NCBI GenBank assembly: GCA_002083525.1
Contig: LWDM01000060.1
Coordinates: 28,121 to 92,120, forward strand
From: Proteobacteria bacterium SG_bin9
GTDB lineage: Bacteria; Pseudomonadota; Alphaproteobacteria; Rhizobiales; Xanthobacteraceae
Direction of reading: 5' to 3'
Length of the DNA stretch: 64,000 nt
The translations under genes were made by a program, and so were the position numbers. Positions 27,334-36,547 of the stretch are shown here, piece after piece; positions within the stretch are counted from its first letter, which is position 1; each line of letters opens with the position of its first letter. The notes beneath the pieces were generated by a model. It made no database searches. It saw only the letters and a list, made by a program, of their open reading frames with translations, and was not told the DNA's origin.

Positions 27334-30111
27334 ATGTCGTCACAGCCGAATCCGTCGTCCACCCGTACGAGCAACCAGCCCGATCCGGCTGCGTCAGCCG
27401 CCGACGCGCAACTTCGCGAGGACATTCGCCTGCTTGGGCGCATTCTCGGCGACACGGTGCGCGATCAGGAAGGCGCGGCGGTGTTCGATCTGGTCGAGCG
27501 CATCCGGCAAAGCTCGATCCGCTTCCATCGCGACGATGATCGCGCAGCGCGCAGCGAGCTCGAGGCCATCCTCGACGGCATGTCGATCGCGGATACGGTG
27601 CGGATCGTGCGCGCCTTCAGCTATTTCTCGCATCTCGCCAACATCGCCGAGGATCAGAACAACATCCGCCAGATGCGGGCACAGGATTTCTCCGGTGCGC
27701 CGCCCCGCGCCGGCTCCCTCAGCCTCGCATTGGAACGCGCGAAGGACGCCGGTTTCGATGCGATCAAACTGCGCGACTTCTTCGGCACCGCGCTGATCAG
27801 CCCGGTGCTGACCGCGCATCCGACCGAAGTGCGCCGCAAGAGCACGATCGACCGCGAGATGGAGATTGCCGATCTGCTCGATCGCCGCGAGCGCATGCAT
27901 CTGACGCCGCTGGAGCTGGAGAACGTACAAGAGCAGTTGCGCCGTGCGGTGCTGACCCTGTGGCAGACCAATCTGCTGCGGCGGACGAAGCTGACGGTGC
28001 TGGACGAAGTTTCCAACGGCCTGTCGTTCTACGATTACACGTTCCTGCGCGAGGTGCCGCGGCTGCACTGCGCGCTGGAAGACAAGCTCAATGCCGACGG
28101 CGGCCTTGCCTCGTTCCTGCGCATCGGAAGTTGGATCGGCGGCGACCGCGACGGCAATCCGTTTGTGACGGCGGAGGTGATGCGCGGCGCGCTGAAGCTG
28201 CACTCCACGCTGATCCTGCGATTCTATCTCGACGAGCTGCATGTGCTTGGTGCCGAGCTGTCGATGGCGGCGCATCTCGCGGACGTGTCCGACGAGTTGC
28301 GCACGCTGGCGCAGCGCTCGCCCGATACATCGCCGCATCGCAGCGGCGAGCCATATCGTCTGGCGGTGTCGGGCATCTATGCGCGGCTGGCCGCGACCGC
28401 GCTGAAGTTTGGCGTCGAAACTCGCCGTGCTCCGGTCGGTGCGGCTGCGCCTTACGAGAACCCAGCCGAATTCAAGCGCGATCTCGATGTGCTCGACCGC
28501 TCGCTGGTGGCGCACCAGGCGCAGGTGATTGCGCGCGGCCGCTTGCGGCTGCTGCGCCGCGCCGCCGATTGTTTCGGCTTCCATCTCGCCAGTCTCGATA
28601 TCCGCCAGAACTCGGCGGTGCACGAGCGCACGATGGACGAACTGCTCGAAGCCGCTGTGCCCGGCACGCGTTATATGGAGATGGGCGAGGATGCGCGGAT
28701 CGCGCTGCTCGCGGGTGAGCTGCGCAATGCGCGGCCGCTGGTGTCGCCGTTCATCGCCTACAGCGAAGAAACGCAAAGTGAGCTTGGTGTGCTGCGCGCG
28801 GCGGCCGAGGCGCATGCGACCTTTGGTGAAGCAGTCATTCCTCAGTGCATCATTTCGATGTCGCGTGGCGTGTCGGATCTGCTGGAAGTCGCCGTGCTGT
28901 TGCAAGAGGTCGGTCTGGTCAAGGCGGACGGGACGAGCGGCCTCAATATCGTGCCGCTGTTCGAGACCATCGAGGACCTGCAGCAGAGCGCCGGCATCAT
29001 GGATCGCCTGTTCGCGCTGCCGGAGTACCGCAAGCTTGTCGACAGCCGCGGCGGGATTCAGGAGGTGATGCTCGGCTACTCTGACAGCAACAAGGACGGC
29101 GGCTTCGTCACGTCGGGCTGGGAACTTTACAAAGCCGAGATCGAACTGATCAAAGTGTTCGAACGGCACGGCGTGCGGCTGCGGCTGTTCCACGGCCGTG
29201 GCGGTTCGGTCGGCCGCGGCGGCGGGCCGAGCTACGACGCGATTCTCGCGCAGCCCGGCGGCGCGGTGAACGGACAGATCCGCATCACCGAGCAGGGCGA
29301 AATCATTTCCAGCAAATATTCCAATCCCGATGTCGGCCGCAGCAATCTGGAAGTGCTCGCGGCGGCGACGCTTGAGACGAGCCTGCTGCAGCCGCGCCAG
29401 AGTGCACCGAACCCGAGTTATCTCGAAGCGATGGAGCAAATCTCCGCGCTCGCGTTCAAGGCCTATCGCGATCTCGTCTACGAAACCGAGGGCTTTGAGG
29501 ATTACTTCTGGGAGTCGACGGTGATCACCGAGATCGCGACGCTCAACATCGGCAGCCGGCCCGCTTCACGCAAGAAGACGCGAAGGATCGAGGACCTGCG
29601 TGCGATCCCCTGGGTGTTCAGCTGGGCGCAGTGCCGCCTGATGCTGCCGGGCTGGTACGGTTTCGGCGCGGCGGTGGAGACGTGGATTGCGCAGCATCCC
29701 GAGAAAGGCATGCCTTTCCTGCAGGAGCTGTATCGCGAGTGGCCGTTCTTCCGCACGCTGCTCGCCAACATGGACATGGTGCTCGCCAAGAGCAGCATCG
29801 CCATCGCCTCGCGTTATGCGGCGCTGGTACAGAACGAAGCGCTGCGCGAGACGATCTTCGGCCGCATCCGGCGCGAGTGGCATCTCACCATCGAGACTCT
29901 GCTCGACATCATGGATCACGAGCGGCTGCTGGAAGGAAACCCGCTGCTCGAGCGCTCGATCCGCAACCGCTTTCCGTATCTCGATCCGCTCAACCACGTG
30001 CAGGTCGAGCTGCTGAAGGCGCACCGGGCGGAGAGCGCCGACGAGCAGGTGCTGCGCGGCATTCAGATCACCATCAACGGCATCTCGGCGGGACTACGCA
30101 ACAGCGGATGA
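27334..30111 (+). CDS. ppc: Phosphoenolpyruvate carboxylase
   Basis: Anaplerotic enzyme of 925 aa making oxaloacetate from PEP and bicarbonate. Both catalytic signatures are intact: the His site LTAHPTEVRRKS and the Lys site LGYSDSNKDGGF. The glycine-rich mobile loop FHGRGGSVGRGGGP and the invariant C-terminal QITINGISAGLRNSG are also present. Length fits bacterial PEPC. Converges with a glyoxylate aminotransferase gene 4 bp away. PEPC and such aminotransferases cooperate in the serine cycle, but no other serine-cycle gene is here, so ordinary anaplerosis is the safer reading. Confidence 0.97.
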   Translation: MSSQPNPSSTRTSNQPDPAASAADAQLREDIRLLGRILGDTVRDQEGAAVFDLVERIRQSSIRFHRDDDRAARSELEAILDGMSIADTVRIVRAFSYFSHLANIAEDQNNIRQMRAQDFSGAPPRAGSLSLALERAKDAGFDAIKLRDFFGTALISPVLTAHPTEVRRKSTIDREMEIADLLDRRERMHLTPLELENVQEQLRRAVLTLWQTNLLRRTKLTVLDEVSNGLSFYDYTFLREVPRLHCALEDKLNADGGLASFLRIGSWIGGDRDGNPFVTAEVMRGALKLHSTLILRFYLDELHVLGAELSMAAHLADVSDELRTLAQRSPDTSPHRSGEPYRLAVSGIYARLAATALKFGVETRRAPVGAAAPYENPAEFKRDLDVLDRSLVAHQAQVIARGRLRLLRRAADCFGFHLASLDIRQNSAVHERTMDELLEAAVPGTRYMEMGEDARIALLAGELRNARPLVSPFIAYSEETQSELGVLRAAAEAHATFGEAVIPQCIISMSRGVSDLLEVAVLLQEVGLVKADGTSGLNIVPLFETIEDLQQSAGIMDRLFALPEYRKLVDSRGGIQEVMLGYSDSNKDGGFVTSGWELYKAEIELIKVFERHGVRLRLFHGRGGSVGRGGGPSYDAILAQPGGAVNGQIRITEQGEIISSKYSNPDVGRSNLEVLAAATLETSLLQPRQSAPNPSYLEAMEQISALAFKAYRDLVYETEGFEDYFWESTVITEIATLNIGSRPASRKKTRRIEDLRAIPWVFSWAQCRLMLPGWYGFGAAVETWIAQHPEKGMPFLQELYREWPFFRTLLANMDMVLAKSSIAIASRYAALVQNEALRETIFGRIRREWHLTIETLLDIMDHERLLEGNPLLERSIRNRFPYLDPLNHVQVELLKAHRAESADEQVLRGIQITINGISAGLRNSG

Positions 30112-30115
30112 GGGC

Positions 30116-31303
30116 TTAGGCCTTCACCTTGTCGCCGAGGTGATCGATCGCCGCCGCAACACCGCCCTTGCCGTGCGGGATGCCGAGCGCGTGCAGCGCC
30201 ATTTCGACGACGCCGAGCGTGCCGAGGATCATCGGCGCATTGATGTGGCCCATGTGCGCGATGCGAAACGCCTGGCCGCTCAATGCGCCGATGCCGGTGC
30301 CGAGCACCAGCCCGCATTTCTGCGAGCAGTACGAGCGCAATTCATTCGCGGTCGGCGTGCCGTTGACGAGAATCGTCGTCACCGTGTCCGCGCGCTCGTC
30401 CGGCTTGGTGATGTTGAAGCCGATCGCATTGCTCTTCGCCCAGACGCCGACGGCGGCGCGAACGGCTTCCGCCAGCAGCTTGTGACGCAGGAAGGTGTTG
30501 TCGAGGCCTTCCTCGGCGATCATGTCGAGCGCACGGCGCAGCGCATACATCAGATGTACCGGCGGCGTGCCGGCATATCGCATGTAGTGCTCCTTACCTT
30601 CGCGCGCGGTCCAGTCCCAGTACGGCGTGCGCATGTTGGCCTTGGCATGGATGGCACGTGCGCGATCGTTGACGGCGACGAACGACAGGCCCGGCGGCGT
30701 CATCAGGCCCTTCTGCGACGCCGACATGGTGACGTCGACACCCCATGCATCCATTTCGTAGGGCATGCAGGCGAGCGAGGCGACGGTGTCGACCACGTAG
30801 AGCGCAGGATGCTTTGCGGCCTTGATCGCCTTGCCGATAGCCTCGATGTCGTTATAGACGCCGGTCGCCGTATCGACCTGCACGACGAGGATCACCTTGA
30901 TCTCGTGATTGACGTCCGCCTTCAGCCGCGCCTCGACCTCCTCGGGACGCACGGCGCGCGACAGTTCGCCTTTGAGGATTTCGAGTTCGGCGCCCATGCG
31001 CGCGGCGGCCTCGCCCCAGCCGAGCGCGAAGCGGCCGCTCTCCAGCACCAGCACCTTGTCGCCGCGCGAGAGAATGTTCGACAGCACCGCTTCCCACGCG
31101 CCGTGGCCGTTGGCGATGTAGATGTAGGACTGGCCTTCGGTGCGGAAGAGTTTGCTCAGGTCGGCGAGCAGGCTGTCGGTGATCGCGATCAGTTCGCCGG
31201 AATAGATGTCGGTTGCCGGGCGGTGCATGGCCTGCAGCACCTCGTCCGGCATCGTCGTCGGGCCGGGGAGAGCCAGAAACTCACGTCCTGCACGAACCAC
31301 CAT
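30116..31303 (-). CDS. Class V aminotransferase, alanine/serine-glyoxylate aminotransferase type
   Basis: PLP enzyme of 395 aa, paralogous to the one at 8190. FLALPGPTTMPDEVLQAM, D172 (VVDTVASLACMP) and Lys198 (SASQKGLMTPPG) give the cofactor site. One difference is visible: the HNETSTG loop of the first copy is QVDTATGV here, so the conserved His next to the cofactor region is Gln and substrate preference may differ. A Rho-independent terminator of the upstream thiolase unit lies 33 bp before its start, so it has its own promoter. Glyoxylate as amino acceptor is the family expectation. Confidence 0.87.
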   Translation of the reverse strand: MVVRAGREFLALPGPTTMPDEVLQAMHRPATDIYSGELIAITDSLLADLSKLFRTEGQSYIYIANGHGAWEAVLSNILSRGDKVLVLESGRFALGWGEAAARMGAELEILKGELSRAVRPEEVEARLKADVNHEIKVILVVQVDTATGVYNDIEAIGKAIKAAKHPALYVVDTVASLACMPYEMDAWGVDVTMSASQKGLMTPPGLSFVAVNDRARAIHAKANMRTPYWDWTAREGKEHYMRYAGTPPVHLMYALRRALDMIAEEGLDNTFLRHKLLAEAVRAAVGVWAKSNAIGFNITKPDERADTVTTILVNGTPTANELRSYCSQKCGLVLGTGIGALSGQAFRIAHMGHINAPMILGTLGVVEMALHALGIPHGKGGVAAAIDHLGDKVKA

Positions 31304-31335
31304 CGTTGATCACCTTTATTGCTATTCCTGGGCGC

Positions 31336-31374
31336 AAAAATGAAGCCGCCCCTTTTGACACAGGAGCGGCTTCA
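31336..31374 (-). terminator. Rho-independent terminator of the thiolase operon
   Basis: Read on the minus strand, TGAAGCCGC and GCGGCTTCA (31374-31366 and 31349-31341) form a 9-bp stem followed by five U (31340-31336). It lies 48 bp past the thiolase stop. Confidence 0.85.
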
Positions 31375-31421
31375 GGCAAATCGCAATGACGCGAGGTCGG
31401 CGGGCTTGCTATCCGCTTCTG

Positions 31422-32561
31422 TCAGTTCTGGTTGGTGAAGATGATGGTGCCGGAGGCCGCAAACATGCCGCCGACGCCGTGGCAGACGGAGATTTTCGCG
31501 CCCGGCACCTGCGCCGGGGCGATGCCGCGCATCTGCCGTACACTCTCCTGCAAGGCATACATGCCGTACATTCCGGAATGCATGTAGGAGAGGCCGCTGC
31601 CATTGGTGTTCAGCGGCAGCTTGCCGCCGGGGCGGGTGTTGCCGCCGGCGATGAATTGTCCGGTCTCCTCATGCGGCATGAAGCCGAGATCGCCGAGGCC
31701 GTAGAGCGGCAGGTGCGCGAAGGCGTCGTAGATCATCAGGTGATCGACATCCTTGTGGCTGATTCCCGCCTCGCGGAAGGCGGTGGGGCCTGCGACCTTG
31801 AAGGCGCGCGACGACGTGAACGTCTCCATCTGGCTGACCATCGGCGTCTCGACGCTCTCGCCGGTGCCGAGAATGTAGACGGGCTTGGTCTTGAAGTCCT
31901 TGGCCCGCTCGGCGGAGGTGAGGATCAGCGCGCCGCCGCCGTCGGTGACGAGACAGCACTGCAGCAGGCGAAACGGATAGGCGATCATGCGCGAGTTGAG
32001 CACGTCCGCGACCGTGATCGGGTCCTTCATCATCGCGCGCGGATTCTTCGCTGCCCACTCGCGCTGCACGACGGCGACCATGGCGAGCTGCTCATGGGTG
32101 ATACCGTAGGTCTTCATGTAGCGCAGCACCGGAATCGGAAACATGCTCGGCGGCCCGTAGACGCCGAACGGTGCCTCGAACTGCCCCTGCAGGCTGTCGG
32201 CGGGAATCGAGCGCGGCAATTTGCCGATCATCGACTTGCCGCTCTCCGCGTGAGTGATCAGCACGGTCTTGCACAGGCCGGCTTCGATCGCCGCCGCGGC
32301 ATGGCGGACGTGCAGCATGAACGAGCAGCCGCCGACGGAGGTGCCATCGACCCAGGTCGGCGTGATGCCGAGGTAGTGCGCGATCTGCTGCGGCGTTTCG
32401 ACCGCGGTGGCGACGCCGTCGATGTCTGAGGGCTTGAGACCGGCATCTGCCATGGCGTTGAGCGCGGCATCCGCATGCAGCTGGATCTGCGACATGTCGG
32501 GAATGACGCCGAGCTTGGTGGTTTCGGCCGCGCCGACGACAGCGACTTGATTGCGACGCAT
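31422..32561 (-). CDS. Thiolase family protein (SCP2-like acetyl-CoA acetyltransferase)
   Basis: Protein of 379 aa of the thiolase fold, SCP2 subgroup. The nucleophilic Cys is in TSVGGCSFMLHVRHA, an active-site His is in YDAFAHLP, and the C-terminal catalytic segment is SVCHGVGGMFAASG. It starts 3 bp after the Zn-ribbon/OB-fold protein, a pairing seen repeatedly for thiolases that cleave steroid or branched side chains, where the OB protein is a required partner. Likely cleaves or condenses an acyl-CoA in the pathway controlled by the adjacent IclR gene. Substrate undetermined. Confidence 0.9.
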   Translation of the reverse strand: MRRNQVAVVGAAETTKLGVIPDMSQIQLHADAALNAMADAGLKPSDIDGVATAVETPQQIAHYLGITPTWVDGTSVGGCSFMLHVRHAAAAIEAGLCKTVLITHAESGKSMIGKLPRSIPADSLQGQFEAPFGVYGPPSMFPIPVLRYMKTYGITHEQLAMVAVVQREWAAKNPRAMMKDPITVADVLNSRMIAYPFRLLQCCLVTDGGGALILTSAERAKDFKTKPVYILGTGESVETPMVSQMETFTSSRAFKVAGPTAFREAGISHKDVDHLMIYDAFAHLPLYGLGDLGFMPHEETGQFIAGGNTRPGGKLPLNTNGSGLSYMHSGMYGMYALQESVRQMRGIAPAQVPGAKISVCHGVGGMFAASGTIIFTNQN

Positions 32562-32564
32562 GAT

Positions 32565-32978
32565 TTATCCCTTCGCCGGCTTGAACATCGGAAGGGTGAT
32601 GGTGTCGTCGAGCTTCTCGAAGGTCGCCTCGAGCTTCATGTCGAGCACGAGCGCTTCCGGCGTCTGCGGACACTCGACGATGTTCGACATCATGCGCGGC
32701 CCTTCGGCGAGTTCGACGACGGCGATGGCGTAGGGCGGGGTGAAGCCGGGTGCCGCGGGCCGATGGTTGATGACGTAGCTGTAGAGCGTGCCCTTGCCGC
32801 TGGCCTTGAAGATGCAGACCTTGCGCGAACCGCAGCCGGGGCAGAACGGGCGTGGCGGGAAGTAGGTCTTCGCGCAGTCGTCGCACTTCTGCAGACGCAG
32901 TTCGCCGGCCTTGGTGCCGTCCCAGAAGTGCTGCGTTTCCGGCGTCGGGACCGGGCGCGCGCGTTTGGCTTCAGCCAT
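32565..32978 (-). CDS. Zn-ribbon / OB-fold (DUF35) acyl-CoA partner protein
   Basis: Protein of 137 aa. The N-terminal rubredoxin-like zinc ribbon has CDDC and CPGC pairs (residues ~32-50), followed by an OB-fold beginning with GKGTLYSYVIN and containing PPYAIAVVEL. Such proteins form complexes with SCP2-type thiolases or MaoC-like hydratases and help bind acyl-CoA. The next gene is exactly such a thiolase, 3 bp away, which supports complex formation. Confidence 0.9.
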   Translation of the reverse strand: MAEAKRARPVPTPETQHFWDGTKAGELRLQKCDDCAKTYFPPRPFCPGCGSRKVCIFKASGKGTLYSYVINHRPAAPGFTPPYAIAVVELAEGPRMMSNIVECPQTPEALVLDMKLEATFEKLDDTITLPMFKPAKG

Positions 32979-33014
32979 GATGCGATCCTTCGTGATGTCT
33001 GAGAGGAGACGCGA

Positions 33015-33938
33015 TCAGATCGCGTCCCACGAGAAGATGTCGGCGGAGCGGTCGAGCTTGTAGAACGACGACTTCAGCGCCGGCATGCCGTGCTCGGCGA
33101 GCGACTGCGTCGTCCAGCCTTCGGCGCGATGCACCGAGCGGATCGGGCGCGACTGGCCCATCAGGAACACTTCGTTCATGCGGACCGCGAAAATCTGCCC
33201 GGTGACGTCCTTGGCGGCCTCGCTCAACAGAAACGCGACGACCGGCGCGATCTTCTCCGGGCCCATCTGCTGCATGCGTGCAACGCGGGCCTTCTCTTCT
33301 TCCGTCTCGGTCGGGATGGTGCCGATCATGCGGCTCCACGCGAACGGCGACACGCAGTTCGAGCGGACGTTGAAACGGCCCATGTCGAGCGCGATCGATT
33401 TCGACAGGCCGACGATGCCGAGTTTCGCGGCCGCATAGTTGGCCTGGCCGAAGTTACCGATCAGGCCCGAGGTCGAGGTGAAGTGGACGAACGCGCCGCT
33501 CTCCTGTTCGCGGAACAGCCGCGCGGCGGCGTGCGAGGTATAAAACGAGCCCATCAGGTGCACCTTGATGACGGCTTCGAACGCATCGATGCTCATGCGG
33601 TGGAAGATCGCGTCGCGCAGGATGCCGGCGTTGTTGACGACGCCGTCGAGTTTGCCGAATGCGTCGACCGCCTGCTTGATGATCTTGCTGGCCGGAATGG
33701 CTTCGGCGACGCTCTCGAAGTTGGCGACCGCCGTACCGCCGCGCTTCTTGATTTCCTCGACCACCTCTTCGGCAGGAGCCGCGCTCGATCCCGCGCCGTC
33801 GGCGGCGCCACCCGGATCGTTGACAACGACCTTGGCGCCTTCCGCTGCGCAGAGCAACGCGATCTCGCGGCCGATGCCGCGGCCTGCGCCGGTGACAACG
33901 ATCGATTTGCCCTCAAGCATCTTGCTGGCTGCAGCCAT
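33015..33938 (-). CDS. SDR dehydrogenase (3-hydroxyacyl-CoA dehydrogenase-like)
   Basis: Short-chain dehydrogenase of 307 aa with the complete active site: TGAGRGIGREIA cofactor loop, NNAGILRD, Ser in FTSTSGLIG, and YAAAKLGI. The N-terminal GAGSSAAPAEEVVEEIKKRG insertion and the RDAIFHRMS sequence resemble the HSD17B4/multifunctional-enzyme dehydrogenase domain, which oxidises 3-hydroxyacyl-CoA. First gene of an operon with the OB-fold protein and thiolase, so the three could perform the last beta-oxidation steps. A TTTCA-N5-TGAAA palindrome lies 132 bp before its start. Confidence 0.9.
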   Translation of the reverse strand: MAAASKMLEGKSIVVTGAGRGIGREIALLCAAEGAKVVVNDPGGAADGAGSSAAPAEEVVEEIKKRGGTAVANFESVAEAIPASKIIKQAVDAFGKLDGVVNNAGILRDAIFHRMSIDAFEAVIKVHLMGSFYTSHAAARLFREQESGAFVHFTSTSGLIGNFGQANYAAAKLGIVGLSKSIALDMGRFNVRSNCVSPFAWSRMIGTIPTETEEEKARVARMQQMGPEKIAPVVAFLLSEAAKDVTGQIFAVRMNEVFLMGQSRPIRSVHRAEGWTTQSLAEHGMPALKSSFYKLDRSADIFSWDAI

Positions 33939-34070
33939 GATTTTTTCCTCGCCTCTTTGGATTGCCGCGACACGGAACCGCGTCGCCGATCATGTGCGTT
34001 GAACCCGCACGTGTTTTCCGGCGCGACCTTCGCACCGGCTTTGCTGAAACGTCAATTGGACGAAATGGAA

Positions 34071-34085
34071 TTTCAGAGGCTGAAA
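34071..34085. promoter_or_regulatory. Candidate IclR operator upstream of the SDR-thiolase operon
   Basis: TTTCAGAGGCTGAAA pairs as TTTCAG/CTGAAA around AGG. It lies between the iclR stop and the SDR start, the only promoter region available to the SDR-OB-thiolase operon, and shares its arms with the sites at 18952 and 35065. Confidence 0.6.
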
Positions 34086-34130
34086 CCGGCCAGTTTCGCA
34101 GATGGGGTCTGCGAAAGCCTCATGGCCGGT
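34085..34130 (-). terminator. Hairpin downstream of iclR
   Basis: ACCGGCCA (34085-34092) pairs with TGGCCGGT (34123-34130), and inside it TTTCGCAG with CTGCGAAA. The long two-part stem begins 5 bp beyond the iclR stop and abuts the operator at 34071. No U-tract. Confidence 0.5.
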
Positions 34131-34134
34131 CTCA

Positions 34135-35055
34135 TTAGCCGCGCGCGGCGGCCCGCGGCTTGATGGTGAGCTGCTTGGCCAGCATCGCGGCTGTGCGCTG
34201 CAACGGCAGCAGGAAGCGCTTGACGCCGTCTTCCTGGCTGATGGCGCTGCGCAGCATCATGATGTTGATACTGGCGAGCACCTGCTTGTCGTTCTTGATC
34301 GGCACGCCCATGGCCCAGACCGTGCCTTCGTACTCCTCGCGGCTGTAGTCCGCGTCCATCAATGCGTAGCCGCGCTCGCGGATTTCTTGCAGCATCTTCG
34401 ACAGCCGCTTCGGATTGCGGGCCATGTCGTTCCAGTGGCCCGGCGTCTTCGCCAGCGTTTCGATGATCTGCGCCTGCTCCTGTTCGGCGCAATAGGCGAG
34501 GTAGGCGCGGCCGAGCGAGGTGCCGAGCACCGGCGCACGGAATCCCGGCGTGCGGTTGAACAGCAGCAGCCCGCTTTCGCGCGAGGTTTGCGCGACGATC
34601 ATCGCATCCTGATCGAACAGGGCGACGTCGGACGGCCAGCCGATCTCCTTGCGGAATTTGCGCAAGGTCGGCTCGACCACGCTGCCGATCCACAGATGCT
34701 GGTCATACCCCTGGCTCAGCAGCAGCGTGCGGCCGGTCAGCGCGTAAACCGCGCGCTCGGCGTCGCGCATCACATAGCCCTCATGTTCGAGCGTCTCGAG
34801 CATCCGGACGATCGTCGCCTTGTCGAGGCCGGTGGCCTTGTTCAGCGAGCGCACGGTCGAAATCCGCTCCTCGTTGATGACACGGAGCACTTCGAGCCCG
34901 CGAGCGACCGCGACCACTGGTTTGAAAGAGGGCACGCTGACCTTGACCTCGTTTGTTGCGTTGCGCTGACCGCGCTGGAGCGGATCGCGCCGCACCAACG
35001 GCATCGCGCGCTTCGGGCTGAACGATTTGGTGCGGGCCGGAACTATACGGGGCAT
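34135..35055 (-). CDS. IclR-family transcriptional regulator
   Basis: Protein of 306 aa. Residues ~48-105 form the winged helix (ARGLEVLRVINEERISTVRS with LNKATGLDKATIVRMLETLE), and the rest is the IclR effector domain (GTSLGRAYLAYC, REEYEGTVWAMGVPI). The first ~40 residues are basic and disordered; a later start at Met18 is possible. It lies between the SDR-thiolase operon and the divergent CoA-transferase operon, and palindromes with identical arms occur 10 bp upstream of its start, downstream of it, and at 18952. It probably senses an aromatic or acyl-CoA pathway metabolite. Confidence 0.9.
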   Translation of the reverse strand: MPRIVPARTKSFSPKRAMPLVRRDPLQRGQRNATNEVKVSVPSFKPVVAVARGLEVLRVINEERISTVRSLNKATGLDKATIVRMLETLEHEGYVMRDAERAVYALTGRTLLLSQGYDQHLWIGSVVEPTLRKFRKEIGWPSDVALFDQDAMIVAQTSRESGLLLFNRTPGFRAPVLGTSLGRAYLAYCAEQEQAQIIETLAKTPGHWNDMARNPKRLSKMLQEIRERGYALMDADYSREEYEGTVWAMGVPIKNDKQVLASINIMMLRSAISQEDGVKRFLLPLQRTAAMLAKQLTIKPRAAARG

Positions 35056-35064
35056 GTTTTTTCA

Positions 35065-35079
35065 TTTCAACAGTTGAAA
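35065..35079. promoter_or_regulatory. Candidate IclR autoregulatory operator
   Basis: TTTCAACAGTTGAAA is a perfect 15-bp palindrome (TTTCAAC/GTTGAAA around A), 10 bp before the iclR start and in the 265-bp gap shared with the divergent five-gene operon. Confidence 0.65.
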
Positions 35080-35320
35080 CCAGATTTCGGGAAAGCTTGC
35101 CGTCTTGCGGCCTTCTGTCGTACCAACCCGAAACGAAACGGCGTTCCACGAGGTGAACATGATCGGCGCGGCGCGGTCGATGGCTGAAAATGGGTATAGC
35201 CAGCCTGCGGGTGGCGCTCCGCGATCACACCGGCGTGTGTTTGCGATTCGGCCTCAACTGGCGGTACGCACGAGTTTGGGCGGGGTCTTCTGCCTTCAAA
35301 CGCAGCAGGGAAGCTGACGA

Positions 35321-36529
35321 ATGGGACCGCTCAAGGGGATCAAGGTCGTCGATATGAGTGCGGTCCTGATGGGGCCGTACGCCACCCAGATGCTCGGCGA
35401 CTACGGCGCCGACGTCATCAAAGTCGAGCCGCCGGAAGGGGATATCACCCGCCAGATCGGACCGATGCGCGGTCCGGGGATGGGGCCGATCTTCCTCAAC
35501 ACCAACCGCAACAAGCGCAGCATCTGCCTCGACCTGAAAAAGGAGACCGGCCGCGCGGCGCTTTTGAAGCTCGCCGCCGACGCCGACGTGCTCGTCTACA
35601 ACGTGCGCCCGCAAGCCATGCAACGATTGAAGCTCGGCTATGACGTCGTGTCGGAGGTCAATCCGCGGATCATCTATGCCGGCGTGTTCGGCTTCGGCCA
35701 GGACGGCGACTACGCCGCGAAGCCGGCTTACGACGATCTGATCCAGGGCGGCACAGGACTGTCATATTTGATGGCGCGCGCCGGCGACGACACCCCGCGC
35801 TATGTTCCGAACGCAATTGCCGATCGTGTGGTCGGCCTGACCGCGGTCGGTGCGATCCTCGCGAGCATCGTCCATCGCGACCGCACCGGCAAAGGTCAGC
35901 GCGTCGATATCCCGATGTTCGAGACGATGGCGGCGTTCGTGCTCGGCGATCACATGGGCGGGCTGACCTTCGAGCCGCCGCTCGATCGGGGCGGCTATGC
36001 GCGGCAGATGTCGCGCGAACGCCGGCCGTATCGCACGAAAGACGCCTATATCAGCGTCATCGTCTACAACGACAAGCAGTGGCAGAATTTCTTCAAGGCC
36101 ACCGGCCGCGACGATCTCGCCGCCGATCCGCGCTTCGCATCGGTCGCCGCACGGCTCGCGAACATCGAGTTCGTGCTCGGCGAGCTCGCCCGCATCTTCC
36201 TGACCCGCACCACCGACGAATGGATCAGTTTGCTCGATAAAGCCGACGTGCCGTCGATGCCCATGCACGACCTGCAGGGTGTTCTGAGCGATCCGCATCT
36301 CGTCAGCGCCAATTTCTTCTCTATCCTTGAGCATCCGACCGAAGGCCAGATTCGCAACATGCGGCCGGCGGCGACGTGGTCGGAGACTCCGGTGGAGGTC
36401 AGTCATCTTGCACCGCGTCACGGCGAGCACAGCATCGAGATTCTGAAGGAAGCCGGATACAGCGCTGACGATATCGACGCGCTGATCAAGGACGGCGTCA
36501 CCAAGACGCCGCAAGAACCGAAACTATAA
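35321..36529 (+). CDS. CaiB/BaiF (type III) CoA transferase
   Basis: Protein of 402 aa with LKGIKVVDMSAVLMGPYATQ, MLGDYGADVIKVEPPEGD, NKRSICLDLKK and the nucleophile region PAYDDLIQGGTGLSYL (Asp). GGAAG lies 8 nt before ATG. First gene of a five-gene operon with an acyl-CoA dehydrogenase, a family I CoA transferase, a MaoC protein and a CitE-like lyase. Itaconate:CoA transferase of Pseudomonas aeruginosa belongs to this family, which fits the downstream hydratase and lyase. A second family member is at 24254. Confidence 0.92.
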   Translation: MGPLKGIKVVDMSAVLMGPYATQMLGDYGADVIKVEPPEGDITRQIGPMRGPGMGPIFLNTNRNKRSICLDLKKETGRAALLKLAADADVLVYNVRPQAMQRLKLGYDVVSEVNPRIIYAGVFGFGQDGDYAAKPAYDDLIQGGTGLSYLMARAGDDTPRYVPNAIADRVVGLTAVGAILASIVHRDRTGKGQRVDIPMFETMAAFVLGDHMGGLTFEPPLDRGGYARQMSRERRPYRTKDAYISVIVYNDKQWQNFFKATGRDDLAADPRFASVAARLANIEFVLGELARIFLTRTTDEWISLLDKADVPSMPMHDLQGVLSDPHLVSANFFSILEHPTEGQIRNMRPAATWSETPVEVSHLAPRHGEHSIEILKEAGYSADDIDALIKDGVTKTPQEPKL

Positions 36530-36547
36530 CGACAGGAAACGCCCGCG

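Noticed and set aside
25631..27343. 570-aa minus-strand open frame
   Set aside because: Shadow of the acyl-CoA ligase, which has complete motifs.
27394..29439. 681-aa minus-strand open frame
   Set aside because: Shadow of ppc; no domain visible.
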